A stretch of 64,000 bases of DNA. Source: Variovorax sp. PBL-H6. GTDB taxonomy: Bacteria; Pseudomonadota; Gammaproteobacteria; Burkholderiales; Burkholderiaceae_C. Location: NCBI RefSeq assembly GCF_901827155.1, contig NZ_LR594659.1, forward strand, positions 4,030,001-4,094,000. Reading direction: 5' to 3'. Shown here one piece after another: positions 30,137 through 41,096 of this stretch (the first letter of the stretch is position 1; each line of letters opens with the position of its first letter). The notes below the pieces were generated by a model. It was not told the origin of the DNA. It did not search any database and saw only the letters and a list, made by a program, of their open reading frames with translations. The translations under genes and the position numbers were made by a program.

Positions 30137-33016
30137 TTACTTGGTCAGCACGAAGCCCTTGAGCTTGGCGAAGGCGCCGTCGACCAGCGCCTTCTGCTGC
30201 TCCTGGTGCAGGTGCGAGTAGCCGACCGCGGGCGACGCCGAGGCGGCGCGACCCGAGTAGCCGAGCTTCTGGCCTTCCTGCAGGTTCTCGTGGATGTTGT
30301 GCTGCACGAAGAACCAGGCGCCCTGGTTCTGCGGCTCGTCCTGCGACCACACCACGTCGACGAGATTCGGGTACTTCTTCAGTTCGGCGCTGAAGGCCTT
30401 GTGCGGGAAGGGATAGAGTTGCTCGACGCGGATGATCGCCACGTCGTCGGTGCCCTTCTCCTCGCGCTTCTTCGCCAGGTCGTAGTAGACCTTGCCCGAG
30501 CAGGCGATCACGCGCTTGACCTTGTCGGCCTTCAGGTCCTTGCTGTCGGGAATGACGGTCTGGAAGCTGCCCTTGGTGAACTCCGACAGCGGCGAGGTCG
30601 CGTCCTTGTTCCGCAGCAGCGACTTCGGCGTCATGATGATCAGCGGCTTGCGCAGGCTGCGCACCATCTGGCGGCGCAGCACGTGGAAGATCTGGCTCGC
30701 GGTGGTGGGCTGCACGACCTGCATGTTGGTGTCGGCCGACAGCTGCATGAAGCGCTCCAGGCGCGCCGAGCTGTGCTCGGGGCCCTGCCCTTCGTAGCCG
30801 TGCGGCAGCATCAGGGTGATGCCGTTGACGCGGCCCCACTTCACCTCGCCCGAAGCGATGAACTGGTCGATCACGACCTGCGCGCCGTTGGCGAAGTCGC
30901 CGAACTGCGCCTCCCAGATCACCAGCGTGTTGGGGTCGTTCGAGGCATAGCCGTATTCGAAGGCCAGCACCGCCTCTTCCGACAGGATGGAGTCGATGAC
31001 GACGAAGGGCGCCTGGTTGTCTGCCACGTTCTGCAGCGGAACGTAGGTGCCTACATCGAACTTCTCGCGGTTCTGGTCGTGCAGCACGGCATGGCGGTGG
31101 GTGAAGGTGCCGCGGCCGCTGTCTTCGCCCGAAAGGCGCACCGGATAGCCGCTGGCCACCAGCGAGGCGAAGGCCATGTGCTCGCCCAGGCCCCAGTCGA
31201 CATTGATCTCGCCCCGGCCCATGGCCGCCCGGTCGTCCAGCACCTTCTTCACCAGCGGGTGCACGGTGAAGTTATCGGGCGCCTTGGTGATGCGCTCGGC
31301 AAGGCGCTTCCACTCCGCCATCGGAATGGCGGTGTCGCCGGCGTCGGTCCACTTCTTGTTGAGGAAGGGACTCCAGTCGACCGCGTACTTGCTCTTGAAG
31401 TTGGTCAGCACGGGGTCCGAGGTGTTCTTGCCGGCGTCGAACGCGGCCCGCTGCGCCTTCACCAGGTCGTCGCCGAGCGTGTCGCCGAGGCCTTGCGTTG
31501 CAAGCTTGTCGGCGTAGAGCCTGCGCGTGCCGGGGTGGGCCGCGATCTTCTTGTACATCAACGGCTGGGTGAGCGAAGGGGTGTCCTGCTCGTTGTGGCC
31601 CAGCTTGCGGAAGCAGACGATGTCGACCACCACGTCCTTCTGGAACTCCATGCGGAACTCCAGGGCCAGCTGGGTCGCCAGCACCACGGCTTCGGGGTCG
31701 TCGCCGTTCACGTGCAGCACAGGCGCCTCGATCATCTTGACGATGTCGGTGCAATACAGCGTCGAGCGGCTGTCGCGCGGATCGCTGGTGGTGAAGCCGA
31801 TCTGGTTGTTGATCACGATGTGCACCGTGCCGCCCGTGGAGTAGCCGCGGGTTTCGGCCAGCGCCAGTGTTTCCATCACCACGCCCTGCCCCGCGAAGGC
31901 GGCATCGCCATGCACGATCACCGGCAGCACCTGCTTGCCCAGCGGATCGGCGCGCCGGTCCATGCGGGCGCGTACCGAGCCTTCGACCACCGGATTCACG
32001 ATCTCGAGGTGCGAGGGATTGAAGGCCAGGCTCAGGTGAACCGGGCCGCCGGGCGTCGAGACGTCGGAGCTGAAACCCTGGTGGTACTTGACGTCGCCGC
32101 TCGGCAGCTCCTCGGGCGCGGTGTGGTCGAACTCGGCGAACAGGTCGGCCGGCATCTTGCCGAGCGAATTGACCAGCACGTTGAGGCGGCCGCGGTGGGC
32201 CATGCCGATCACGATCTCCTGCACGCCCTTGATGCCCGCCTGGCTGATCAGCTCGTCCATCGAAACGATGAAGCTCTCGCCGCCTTCGAGCGAGAAGCGC
32301 TTCTGGCCGACGTACTTGGTGTGGAGGAAGCGCTCCAGGCCCTCGGCGGCCGTCAGGCGCTCGAGGACGCGCTTTTTCTCGTCGGTGCTCAACTTGGGGT
32401 TGGTCCGCGCGCTTTCGAGCCGCTGCTGCCACCAGCGCTTCTGCCCCTGGTCGGTCATGTACATGTACTCGGCGCCGATCGTGCCGCAGTAGGTCTCGCG
32501 CAGCGCGTTGAGCAGGTCGCGCAGCGACATCGTGTCTTTGCCGAAGAAGGTGTTGCTCGTGTTGAACACCGTCTCGAGGTCGCCATCGGTGAAGCCGTAG
32601 AACGAGGGCTCCAGCTCGGGAATCGCGGGGCGCTCGGTGCGCTTGAGCGGATCGAGGTCGGCCCAGCGCGCGCCGACGTTGCGATAGGCGGCGATCAGCT
32701 GCTGGACCGCCGTACGCTGACGGCCGAGCTCGGAATCGGCTCCGCTGGCCTGCACCACCTTGGTCGTGCCCTGCTTGGCGCGCTCGGCAAAGGCGTTGAT
32801 GACGGGCTGATGCGGAACGTCGCGGGTGGTGCTGCCATCGGTGGCCGGCACGTTCTGCAGCGCATCGAAGTAGGAGCGCCAGTTGTCCGGCACGCTGCCC
32901 GGGTGGGCCAGATAGTTCTCGTACATCTCTTCGACGTATGGCGCATTGCCGCCGAAGAGGTAGGTGTTGCCTTGGTAGGCGTGATAGATGGACGCGGAGG
33001 ACGTCGAATCGCTCAT
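30137..33016 (-). CDS. odhA: 2-oxoglutarate dehydrogenase E1
   Basis: The thiamine-diphosphate-dependent decarboxylase of the TCA cycle, 959 residues. The N-terminal segment is YLFGGNAPYVEEMYENYLAHP. The ThDP/active-site region includes IGMAHRGRLNVLVN and VIVHGDAAFAGQGVV. The C-terminal pyrimidine-binding domain includes SGEDSGRGTFTHRHAVLHDQ. Start ATG at 33016 with AAGG upstream. It is the first gene of odhA-odhB-lpd-zapE. A strong hairpin lies in its leader. Confidence 0.97.
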   Translation of the reverse strand: MSDSTSSASIYHAYQGNTYLFGGNAPYVEEMYENYLAHPGSVPDNWRSYFDALQNVPATDGSTTRDVPHQPVINAFAERAKQGTTKVVQASGADSELGRQRTAVQQLIAAYRNVGARWADLDPLKRTERPAIPELEPSFYGFTDGDLETVFNTSNTFFGKDTMSLRDLLNALRETYCGTIGAEYMYMTDQGQKRWWQQRLESARTNPKLSTDEKKRVLERLTAAEGLERFLHTKYVGQKRFSLEGGESFIVSMDELISQAGIKGVQEIVIGMAHRGRLNVLVNSLGKMPADLFAEFDHTAPEELPSGDVKYHQGFSSDVSTPGGPVHLSLAFNPSHLEIVNPVVEGSVRARMDRRADPLGKQVLPVIVHGDAAFAGQGVVMETLALAETRGYSTGGTVHIVINNQIGFTTSDPRDSRSTLYCTDIVKMIEAPVLHVNGDDPEAVVLATQLALEFRMEFQKDVVVDIVCFRKLGHNEQDTPSLTQPLMYKKIAAHPGTRRLYADKLATQGLGDTLGDDLVKAQRAAFDAGKNTSDPVLTNFKSKYAVDWSPFLNKKWTDAGDTAIPMAEWKRLAERITKAPDNFTVHPLVKKVLDDRAAMGRGEINVDWGLGEHMAFASLVASGYPVRLSGEDSGRGTFTHRHAVLHDQNREKFDVGTYVPLQNVADNQAPFVVIDSILSEEAVLAFEYGYASNDPNTLVIWEAQFGDFANGAQVVIDQFIASGEVKWGRVNGITLMLPHGYEGQGPEHSSARLERFMQLSADTNMQVVQPTTASQIFHVLRRQMVRSLRKPLIIMTPKSLLRNKDATSPLSEFTKGSFQTVIPDSKDLKADKVKRVIACSGKVYYDLAKKREEKGTDDVAIIRVEQLYPFPHKAFSAELKKYPNLVDVVWSQDEPQNQGAWFFVQHNIHENLQEGQKLGYSGRAASASPAVGYSHLHQEQQKALVDGAFAKLKGFVLTK

Positions 33017-33031
33017 GTTGCGCTGACCTTC

Positions 33032-33048
33032 GCTTCCCTGTGGGAAGC
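33032..33048 (-). promoter_or_regulatory. Leader hairpin upstream of odhA
   Basis: A perfect 7-bp inverted repeat (GCTTCCC/GGGAAGC) with a 3-base loop, ending about 16 bases before the odhA start codon and just upstream of its AAGG ribosome binding site. It could affect translation or bind a regulator. The rest of the 185-bp gap to prpE shows nothing recognisable. Confidence 0.4.
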
Positions 33049-33201
33049 ATTAGCTGGTTTGAGAAACCTTCCGCGACACGGCTGAACCGGTTGGCGGATG
33101 CGACTGTGGCTGGGGAAGGGCCGGAGTACCTGGGCATTGTGCCATGGCCACTATGTGACGGCAGAAGGCGCCAGCGCAAGCCCTGCCTGCCAAAGGAGAG
33201 G

Positions 33202-35118
33202 CTACCCCTTCGGAGCGAGCGACTGCCTGATCTGCTGGAGGGCCCCCGGGTCCTCGATGGTGGTCAGGTCACCCGCATCGCGCCCCTCGCACACGGCCTG
33301 GATCGCGCGCCGCAGCAGCTTTCCGCTGCGCGTCTTCGGCAGTGCGCCGACGAAGAGGACGCGTGCGGGCCGGGCCAGGGCGCCAAGCTGGTCGGCCACC
33401 TGCTTCATGATTTCCCCTTCCAGCGACAGGGCCGCCTGGGCATCGCCGAGCACGGACCCGTCCTTCGGCACCACGAAGGCGTTTGCCACCTGCCCCTTGA
33501 GCGCATCGGCCACGCCGACCACCGCGACTTCCGCGACCTTGGCGTGCCCCGAAATGCTCTCCTCGATCTCGCGCGTGCCGAGGCGGTGGCCGGCGACGTT
33601 GATCACATCGTCGGTGCGGCCGAGGATGTAGTAGTAGCCCTCCTCGTCGCGGATGCCCCAGTCGAAGGTGGAGTAGACCAGCTTGCCCGGGACAGACTTC
33701 CAGTAGGTGTCGACGAAGCGCTCGTCGTCGCGCCACACTGTCTGCATGAAGCCCGGCGGCGTCGGGCCCTCGATCACGACGACGCCTTTCTCGTTGGCGC
33801 CCTCCAGCTCCTTGCCGGTGGTCTCGTCCAGGATCTTGATCTTGTAGCCGTACATCGCCACGCCCGGGCTGCCGAACTTGCTGGGCGTGCGTTCCACGCC
33901 ATTGGCCACGGTGAGGATCGGCCAGCCCGACTCGGTCTGCCAGTAGTTGTCGATGATCGGCACCCCCAGGCCGTCGCTGATCCAGCGCGCCGTCGGCTCG
34001 TCGAGCGGCTCCCCGGCCAGGAAGAGCGCGCGCAGGCTCGACAGGTCGTACTTCTTGAGCAATGCCGCATCCTGCTTCTTGAGTACGCGCACTGCAGTCG
34101 GTGCGCTGAACATCGCGGTGACCTTGTACTTCTCGACCAGTTGCCACCAGATGCCGCCGTCGGGCTGCCGGTCGAGCCCCTGCGTGGGCAGGCCCTCGTA
34201 CATGATGGTCGCCATGCCTGCAATCAGCGGTCCGTAGACGATGTAGCTGTGCCCCACCACCCAGCCGATATCGCTGGTCGAGAAGTAGGTCTCGCCCGCC
34301 CTGCCATCGAAGATGTACTTCATGCTTGCCGCCAGCGCCACCGCATAGCCACCCGTGTCGCGCTGCACGCCCTTGGGCCGGCCGGTGGTGCCGCTGGTGT
34401 AGATGATGTAGCTGATGTCGGTGGCGTCGAGCCACGTACAGGGCACCTGGGCGTCGCGGTGCTTCTCCATCAGCCGGGCTGCCGAGTGGTCGCGGCCCTC
34501 GATCGGCGCCATGGGCGCGAGTCCGCGGTCGAACAGCAGCACTGCATCCGGCTTGTGCCCGGAGAGGCGGATCGCTTCATCCAGCAGCGGCTTGTATGCG
34601 ATCACCTTTCCGCCGCGCGACCCCGCGTCGGCGCTGACGACGACCTTGGGCGTCGCATCCTCGATGCGCGAAGCCAGCGATGCACTGGCGAAGCCGCCGA
34701 ACACCACGCAGTGGATCGCGCCCAGCCGCGCGCAGGCGAGCATGGTGAAGGCCGCCTCGGGAATCATCGGCATGTAGATCAGCACGCGATCGCCCTTGCC
34801 GATACCGAGTTCCATCAGCGAAGCCGCGACGCGCTGTACCTCGGCATGCAGCTCCCTGAAGCTGTAGCTCCTCTCCATGCCCGTCTCGGTCGAGACCGCG
34901 ATCAGCGCCGGCTGGTCGCCACGCGTGGCGAGATGGCGATCGACCGCGTTGTGGCAGAGATTGGTGGTTCCGCCCGCGAACCATTGCACGAAGGGGGCCT
35001 GGCCGGCGTCGAGGATCTGGCGGGGCGGCGTCTGCCAATCGATGAGTTCGGCCTGCTCGGCCCAGAACGCCTCCGGCTCGTCGATGGAACGACGATGGAA
35101 CTCTGCATATCGGCTCAT
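33202..35118 (-). CDS. prpE: Propionyl-CoA synthetase
   Basis: An acyl-CoA synthetase activating propionate (and acetate) through an acyl-adenylate. It has 638 residues, matching PrpE rather than the longer Acs. The AMP-binding motif is YTSGTTGRPKGVQRD. PrpE-like segments are DNYWQTESGWPI, GRTDDVINVAGHRLGTREIE and PKTRSGKLLRR with the catalytic and acetylatable Lys. Much of the chain runs parallel to E. coli PrpE as I know it. The start is MSRYAEF at 35118. No prp 2-methylcitrate genes are nearby. Confidence 0.93.
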   Translation of the reverse strand: MSRYAEFHRRSIDEPEAFWAEQAELIDWQTPPRQILDAGQAPFVQWFAGGTTNLCHNAVDRHLATRGDQPALIAVSTETGMERSYSFRELHAEVQRVAASLMELGIGKGDRVLIYMPMIPEAAFTMLACARLGAIHCVVFGGFASASLASRIEDATPKVVVSADAGSRGGKVIAYKPLLDEAIRLSGHKPDAVLLFDRGLAPMAPIEGRDHSAARLMEKHRDAQVPCTWLDATDISYIIYTSGTTGRPKGVQRDTGGYAVALAASMKYIFDGRAGETYFSTSDIGWVVGHSYIVYGPLIAGMATIMYEGLPTQGLDRQPDGGIWWQLVEKYKVTAMFSAPTAVRVLKKQDAALLKKYDLSSLRALFLAGEPLDEPTARWISDGLGVPIIDNYWQTESGWPILTVANGVERTPSKFGSPGVAMYGYKIKILDETTGKELEGANEKGVVVIEGPTPPGFMQTVWRDDERFVDTYWKSVPGKLVYSTFDWGIRDEEGYYYILGRTDDVINVAGHRLGTREIEESISGHAKVAEVAVVGVADALKGQVANAFVVPKDGSVLGDAQAALSLEGEIMKQVADQLGALARPARVLFVGALPKTRSGKLLRRAIQAVCEGRDAGDLTTIEDPGALQQIRQSLAPKG

Positions 35119-35255
35119 GATCTTTGTCTCCGGGTGAGGTTCGGGTCCAGGGCGGAACTGGGATTCACTAGTATGAGCCGATCGCTTGCTGGAAGCTGAC
35201 GCCGCAAGCGCGGACACGGCTGACACAATCCGCTTATTCAGCAGAGGAGCTTTCC

Positions 35256-35654
35256 ATGAGCATCACGGTCCGGCGCGACGGCATTGCAGGCACCCGGCAC
35301 ATCGTCAAGATTCGCGCACACGAGTTTCCGGTCGACCCGGGGCCCGGCGCAGGCGGCACGGACGCGGGCCCGACGCCCCACGACCTGTACGACGCGGCGC
35401 TCGCCGCCTGCAAGGCCCTGACCATGGTGGTCTATGCCCAACGCAAGGGCATGCCGCTGGAAGACGTCGAAGTCACCGTCGACCGCGACGACAGCGAGGA
35501 GCGCCAAGGCACCTATCGCCTGAAGACCTCGCTGCGCGTGACAGGCGACCTGAGCGATGCGCAAAGGGCCGAGTTGCTCCGGGTCGCCGGCAAGTGTCCG
35601 CTACACAGGCTCATGAGCGAAGTCAAGACCGAGATCACCACCGACTGGACCTGA
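35256..35654 (+). CDS. OsmC-family thiol peroxidase-like protein
   Basis: A 132-residue OsmC/YhfA-type protein. The two conserved cysteines are in ALAACKALTMV and GKCPLHRLM, the usual peroxidase pair. GGTDAGPTPHDLYDAALAAC is the family signature. It probably reduces organic hydroperoxides, but YhfA-like members are uncharacterised. It is divergent from prpE across a 137-bp gap. GGAG lies about ten bases before the ATG. Confidence 0.88.
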   Translation: MSITVRRDGIAGTRHIVKIRAHEFPVDPGPGAGGTDAGPTPHDLYDAALAACKALTMVVYAQRKGMPLEDVEVTVDRDDSEERQGTYRLKTSLRVTGDLSDAQRAELLRVAGKCPLHRLMSEVKTEITTDWT

Positions 35655-35723
35655 TCCGCGTCGGATCCTGATGCGCGCAGCCCAACTTTCGAGAGTTCTC
35701 CAGGCGCGCCGCAGGCCCACCAC

Positions 35724-35930
35724 ATGAAGATCGTGCGCGCACCCGCGAGATCGATCCCTGCATGCGAATGCGTTCCGTGCGGCAGCTGCCCGACGGCAAG
35801 GTGTTCCGGCGCATCAGCCAGGCCGCGATCCCGACGCTGCGCATGATCCCGAGCCCGCGCGTCGGGCGCGATGGGCGCAGGCGTGAGCTTCGACGAAGAC
35901 GCGCCACCGGGGGGTATTCGACGCGGGCAA

Positions 35931-35949
<19 letters not shown>
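35724..35949 (+). pseudogene. Possible frameshifted small-gene remnant
   Basis: The 276-bp gap between the OsmC gene and norR has no intact gene. Protein-like pieces appear in successive plus-strand frames: MKIVRA from ATG 35724, then TREIDPCMRMRSVRQLPDGK, then VSFDEDAPPGG, and finally VFDAGNYLEDR with a stop at 35947-35949. This looks like one small protein broken by several frameshifts. No family was recognised. It could also be chance in GC-rich sequence. Confidence 0.25.
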
Positions 35950-37557
<1,608 letters not shown>

Positions 37558-37562
<5 letters not shown>

Positions 37563-37614
37563 TCCGACTTCATGCGATGTCAATCTGACATCAGTCTATC
37601 CGTGTCGTTTTAAC
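37558..37614 (+). promoter_or_regulatory. Three NorR-type binding sites
   Basis: Three matches to the GT-N7-AC core known for NorR: GTCATTCCGAC (37558-37568), GTCAATCTGAC (37579-37589, within the palindrome TGTCA-atc-TGACA) and GTCGTTTTAAC (37604-37614). Known NorR promoters also carry three such sites upstream of a sigma-54 promoter. The first overlaps the norR start codon. Confidence 0.7.
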
Positions 37615-37655
37615 CCCTTACCCGGCAAGTCCTTGATTTGTATGAGGCGCCGGGC

Positions 37656-37670
37656 TGGAACGATCCTTGC
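37656..37670 (+). promoter_or_regulatory. Sigma-54 promoter of hmp
   Basis: TGGAACGATCCTTGC matches the -24/-12 consensus TGGCACG-N4-TTGC with exact spacing and one mismatch. It lies 38 bp upstream of the hmp start and downstream of the three NorR sites. Confidence 0.8.
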
Positions 37671-37708
37671 GAACTGGAGCGCATGCAACTCCACTCTCGA
37701 GGACCCTC

Positions 37709-38893
37709 ATGCTGACAGCTGAACAAAAGTCGATCGTCTCCGCCACTGTGCCCCTGCTCGAAACCGGCGGCGAGGCGCTGACCACGCATTTCTACCGCAT
37801 CTTGCTCGGCGAGCACCCGCAGGTGCGTCCCCTCTTCAACCAGGCCCACCAGGCATCCGGCGATCAGCCCCGAGCTCTTGCCAACGGCGTGCTGATGTAC
37901 GCCAGGCATATCGACCGGCTCGAGGCACTGGGCCCGCTGGCGCAGCAGATCGTCAACAAGCACGTGGCGCTGCAGGTGCAGCCCGAGCACTACCCCATGG
38001 TCGGGGCATGCCTGCTGCGTGCCATTCGCGAGGTGCTCGGACCGGACATCGCCACCGACGAGGTGATCGCAGCATGGGCTGCCGCCTACGGCCAACTCGC
38101 TGACCTGCTCATCGGCGCAGAGGCGTCGGTCTACGACAGCAATGCGAAGACCCCCGGCGGCTGGCGCGGCGGCCGCTCGTTCAAGGTCGTGCGAAAGGAA
38201 GTCGAAAGCGACGAGATCGCCTCCTTCTACTTTGCCCCTGCAGACCAGCAGCCGGTGATGGACTTCCAGCCGGGCCAATACATTGGCATCCGCCTGATCG
38301 TCGGAGACGACGACATCCGGCGCAACTACTCGCTGTCCGCCGCGCCGAACGGCAGGACCTATCGCATCAGCGTCAAGCGCGAAGAAGGTGGCGTCGCCTC
38401 CTGCCATCTGCATGACCACGTGCAGGAAGGCAGCGAGGTGGAGTTGTTCGCCCCCTCCGGCGCATTCACGCTCCAGGCCGGCGACCGGCCACTGGTGTTG
38501 ATCAGCGGAGGCGTGGGCATTACCCCGACGCTTGCAATGCTCGATGCAGCGTTGAAGACTTCGCGCGTCGTGCACTTCATCCACTGTGCGCGCAACCGTG
38601 GCGTCCACGCCTTTCGCCACACCATCGAGGCCTTGGCCGAGAAGCACTCGCAACTCAAGCGCTTCTACTGCTACGACGAGGCGAACGACGGTGCCGAACT
38701 GCCGCATGCGGTCGGCCGCCTGGATCTTCAAACGCTGTCTCAGTGGCTACCTGCCGGAACCGCAGATGTCGATGCCTACCTGCTCGGCCCGAAGCCGTTC
38801 ATGCAGCAGGTCAAGGCAGCGCTGCGCACCCTGGGCGTGCCGGACACGCAGGTGCGCTACGAGTTCTTCGGGCCGGCCTCGGCGCTGGAGTAG
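37709..38893 (+). CDS. hmp: Flavohaemoglobin (nitric oxide dioxygenase)
   Basis: Converts NO and O2 to nitrate using NAD(P)H. It has 394 residues. In the globin domain the key residues fall at the same positions as in E. coli Hmp: Tyr29 (B10), Gln53 (E7) and proximal His85 (VNKHVALQV). The FAD domain has RRNYSLSAAP, and the NAD domain has ISGGVGITPTLAMLD. The start at 37709 has GAGGA six bases upstream. Its sigma-54 promoter and NorR sites indicate induction by NO through the divergent norR. Confidence 0.97.
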   Translation: MLTAEQKSIVSATVPLLETGGEALTTHFYRILLGEHPQVRPLFNQAHQASGDQPRALANGVLMYARHIDRLEALGPLAQQIVNKHVALQVQPEHYPMVGACLLRAIREVLGPDIATDEVIAAWAAAYGQLADLLIGAEASVYDSNAKTPGGWRGGRSFKVVRKEVESDEIASFYFAPADQQPVMDFQPGQYIGIRLIVGDDDIRRNYSLSAAPNGRTYRISVKREEGGVASCHLHDHVQEGSEVELFAPSGAFTLQAGDRPLVLISGGVGITPTLAMLDAALKTSRVVHFIHCARNRGVHAFRHTIEALAEKHSQLKRFYCYDEANDGAELPHAVGRLDLQTLSQWLPAGTADVDAYLLGPKPFMQQVKAALRTLGVPDTQVRYEFFGPASALE

Positions 38894-38936
38894 AGCCAGC
38901 GCCAGGCCTTGACCATGACCATATGGCCGTCCCGAA

Positions 38937-39689
38937 TCATTCGTACGAAGTGACCCAGTCCCAGACACGCCCGGGCGCCTCGACCATCACGTTGTGGCCA
39001 TGCTGGCCGAGGTCCGAGGCACCCGGATCGAGCGCGCGGGTCTGCGCCATCGTCACCAATGCGTCGTCGCGCCCGCGGCCGAGATGGACCGGGCAGCGAG
39101 CCAGGGCGGCCAGTTCGGACATGGGCGGCTTGCCGACGCCATTCGCTCGAGGGTCCATCGCGAGGCACCATCCATCCGTGTCGCGCCGGACGCCGCGGGC
39201 CATGACGGGTGCCGCTGCGTCGGCGATCCCGGCAAGGCCGCAGACCTTCAGGTATCTGCCCCATGCCTCTTCTTCCGTAGCGAAGCGCTTCGCAGGCTGG
39301 GATGCCAGAGTCTCCATGCGGCGGAGTTCATCGTCACTCCACGCGAGCTTGATGCCCGCGCCGAAGACCCGATGCGGCGTGATGCCGAACCAGCCGGAGG
39401 CCAAGGCGAGCGCGATCACGCCGCCCAACGAGTGTCCGAGCACCACGAGCCGGCCCAACGGATCGACGTGCGGCAGCACGGCGCGTCCAACAGATGCGGC
39501 GTACTGCCCGATGGCATAGGTGTCCTGGCGATCGGATTGCCCGTGGCCCGGCAGATCCATGACAACCCAGCGGCCGGCCCAGCGGGCACCGGCCGATGCG
39601 CACATGGGCGACCACACGGCCCCCGTCGCGCCCATTCCGTGCAGCATGAGGAGCAGGTCCGGACCTTGACCGCCTTGTTCCATGTACAT
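38937..39689 (-). CDS. Alpha/beta-fold hydrolase
   Basis: A 250-residue serine hydrolase. The oxyanion segment is LLMLHGMGATGAVW, the nucleophile elbow GHSLGG has Ser87, and a late His is in LGQHGHNVMVEAP. The acidic member is probably in RGRDDALV. The family is broad (esterases, C-C hydrolases, haloperoxidase-like), and no substrate is indicated. It lies alone between hmp, with which it converges at a 43-bp gap, and the stator-like operon. A second in-frame ATG occurs at 39683. Confidence 0.82.
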   Translation of the reverse strand: MYMEQGGQGPDLLLMLHGMGATGAVWSPMCASAGARWAGRWVVMDLPGHGQSDRQDTYAIGQYAASVGRAVLPHVDPLGRLVVLGHSLGGVIALALASGWFGITPHRVFGAGIKLAWSDDELRRMETLASQPAKRFATEEEAWGRYLKVCGLAGIADAAAPVMARGVRRDTDGWCLAMDPRANGVGKPPMSELAALARCPVHLGRGRDDALVTMAQTRALDPGASDLGQHGHNVMVEAPGRVWDWVTSYE

Positions 39690-39763
39690 GTGGACCGCCT
39701 TCGTCGCATCTTCGATGGCGCGAGATTACCCGAGCCATCGGATCGCCCTGCGTCTTCGCAAAC

Positions 39764-40405
39764 TCAGCCGGCCTTGCCGCGCGCGCTCTTCTTGCGGCCT
39801 TCTGCGCGCGAGGTGTCCATGGCCGGCGCGGCACTCCCGGCGTTCGCGCCGTCCAGCCACAGCAGCGTGTCGACGTGCGACATGAACCGGTGGAGATATT
39901 CGGGCGACAGCTCACGCATCAAGGTGAGCGCGCGGTGCACGAGCTGGTGCGAGTTGAGCGGGCCGGCGTTCTCCGGCACCGCCGCCAGCGACTGGGTGAG
40001 CCGTCGATCGGCACTGAGGCGGGACCAGGTGCTTCTGAAATACCCGAGTGTCTTCAGCTCGCGAGGCGTTGCAGAGAGAGTGGGCGTGCCATCGCCGGGC
40101 GATGGCTCTTCCCCGTGGGCCAGCGCGTGCCGGGCGATGTGCTCGAGCAGGCCCGCAAGCGGTCTCGGATCGGGCCGGTCTTCCTTCTTGGCTGGAGCAG
40201 AAGGAACCGGCACTCCCCGGACCTTCTCGACGTTCTCGCCATAGGCCGCCAGCACTTGCTGCAGCTTGTCGTCCAGGATGCGCCGCACTTCGCCCTGGTG
40301 GGTGGCCGCGCGCCGGGCCAGCGCCTCGATGAAGCGGAAGCGCACGGGATCGAGCCGGTGATCGCCGCGTTCGCGCCAGGCATCGAGCGTCGCGCCCGCG
40401 TCCAT
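39764..40405 (-). CDS. DUF2894 protein, last gene of stator-like operon
   Basis: A 213-residue soluble protein of the uncharacterised DUF2894 family. The start is set at ATG 40405 (MDAGATLDAWRERGDHRLDP), with GAGG eight bases upstream. A GTG at 40456 would add 17 residues unlike the family. It has an N-terminal helical part (RFRFIEALARRAATHQGEVR), a Pro/charged linker, a C-terminal helical part (RELSPEYLHRFMSHVDTLLW) and a basic tail ending SARGKAG. It follows the OmpA-like gene by 43 bp. A cytoplasmic role beside the stator is inferred. Confidence 0.75.
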   Translation of the reverse strand: MDAGATLDAWRERGDHRLDPVRFRFIEALARRAATHQGEVRRILDDKLQQVLAAYGENVEKVRGVPVPSAPAKKEDRPDPRPLAGLLEHIARHALAHGEEPSPGDGTPTLSATPRELKTLGYFRSTWSRLSADRRLTQSLAAVPENAGPLNSHQLVHRALTLMRELSPEYLHRFMSHVDTLLWLDGANAGSAAPAMDTSRAEGRKKSARGKAG

Positions 40406-40448
40406 GACCGACGCCTCGGATGGCACGCTGTTTTTGGATGTCCGACCG

Positions 40449-41096
40449 CTAGTCACGAGGCTTCACGCTCGCGCCGGGCTGCCGCGGCGTCGGCGCCATT
40501 TCCACACGCCGGTTCCTCGAACGCCCGTCGGCATCGGCATTGGACGCTACGGCTTGCTCGGAACCGAAGGCCGCGGCGAAGACCGAAGCCGATGGAATGC
40601 CCTCTTCGATCAGCGCACGGGTCACGGTCAAGGCACGCTGCGCGGAGAGCTCCCAGTTGTCGGCAAACCGGCGGTTGCCATCACGCAATTGCCGGTCGTC
40701 CGTGAAGCCGCTCACCATCAGCACCTCGTCGCGGGCCTGCAGGTAGGCGGTCAGCGGCGCGCTCAGGCTCCTGAGCAGGTGCCGCCCCTCAGGCTGCAGT
40801 TCCGCGGAGCTGGAGGCGAACAGCACGCTGCCGCTGATGCCGATGCGCCCATTGCTGAGCGTCACCCTGCCGGCCGCAAGCGGGACGGCCAAGGCCTTCT
40901 CGAGAGCCTGCAGCCGCTCTGCCTGCGCCTCACGCTTCTTGATCTCGGCCTGCAGCTGGGTCGAGAGTTCCAGCTGCATGCCCAGCGCACACACGAGTAT
41001 CAGCACGAAGGCGCCGACCAGCCCGGCCATCAAGTCGCCGAAGACTGCCCAGACCGGCACGCTCGGCTCGACGCCGGCATCGAGTTCCTCGTGCAT
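40449..41096 (-). CDS. MotB/ZorB-like OmpA-family membrane protein
   Basis: A 215-residue protein: short N-terminus, one membrane segment (about 20-40), then an OmpA/MotB-type peptidoglycan-binding domain (about 75-200). VPVWAVFGDLMAGLVGAF resembles the MotB plug/transmembrane start with its ion-binding Asp (here Asp21). OmpA-family features are SGFTDD (128-133), NWELSAQRALTVTRAL (147-162) and RNRRVEM (194-200). The start overlaps the DUF802 stop (TGATG). The membrane partner is inferred to be the DUF802 protein. Confidence 0.85.
   Translation of the reverse strand: MHEELDAGVEPSVPVWAVFGDLMAGLVGAFVLILVCALGMQLELSTQLQAEIKKREAQAERLQALEKALAVPLAAGRVTLSNGRIGISGSVLFASSSAELQPEGRHLLRSLSAPLTAYLQARDEVLMVSGFTDDRQLRDGNRRFADNWELSAQRALTVTRALIEEGIPSASVFAAAFGSEQAVASNADADGRSRNRRVEMAPTPRQPGASVKPRD

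Noticed and set aside
28907..33085. A second 1392-codon plus-strand frame
   Set aside because: It is a shadow of odhA and odhB; His/Arg/Val-rich translation without domains.
40406..40456. GTG 40456 as the start of the DUF2894 gene
   Set aside because: The added residues do not resemble the family, and ATG 40405 has a better-placed GAGG.
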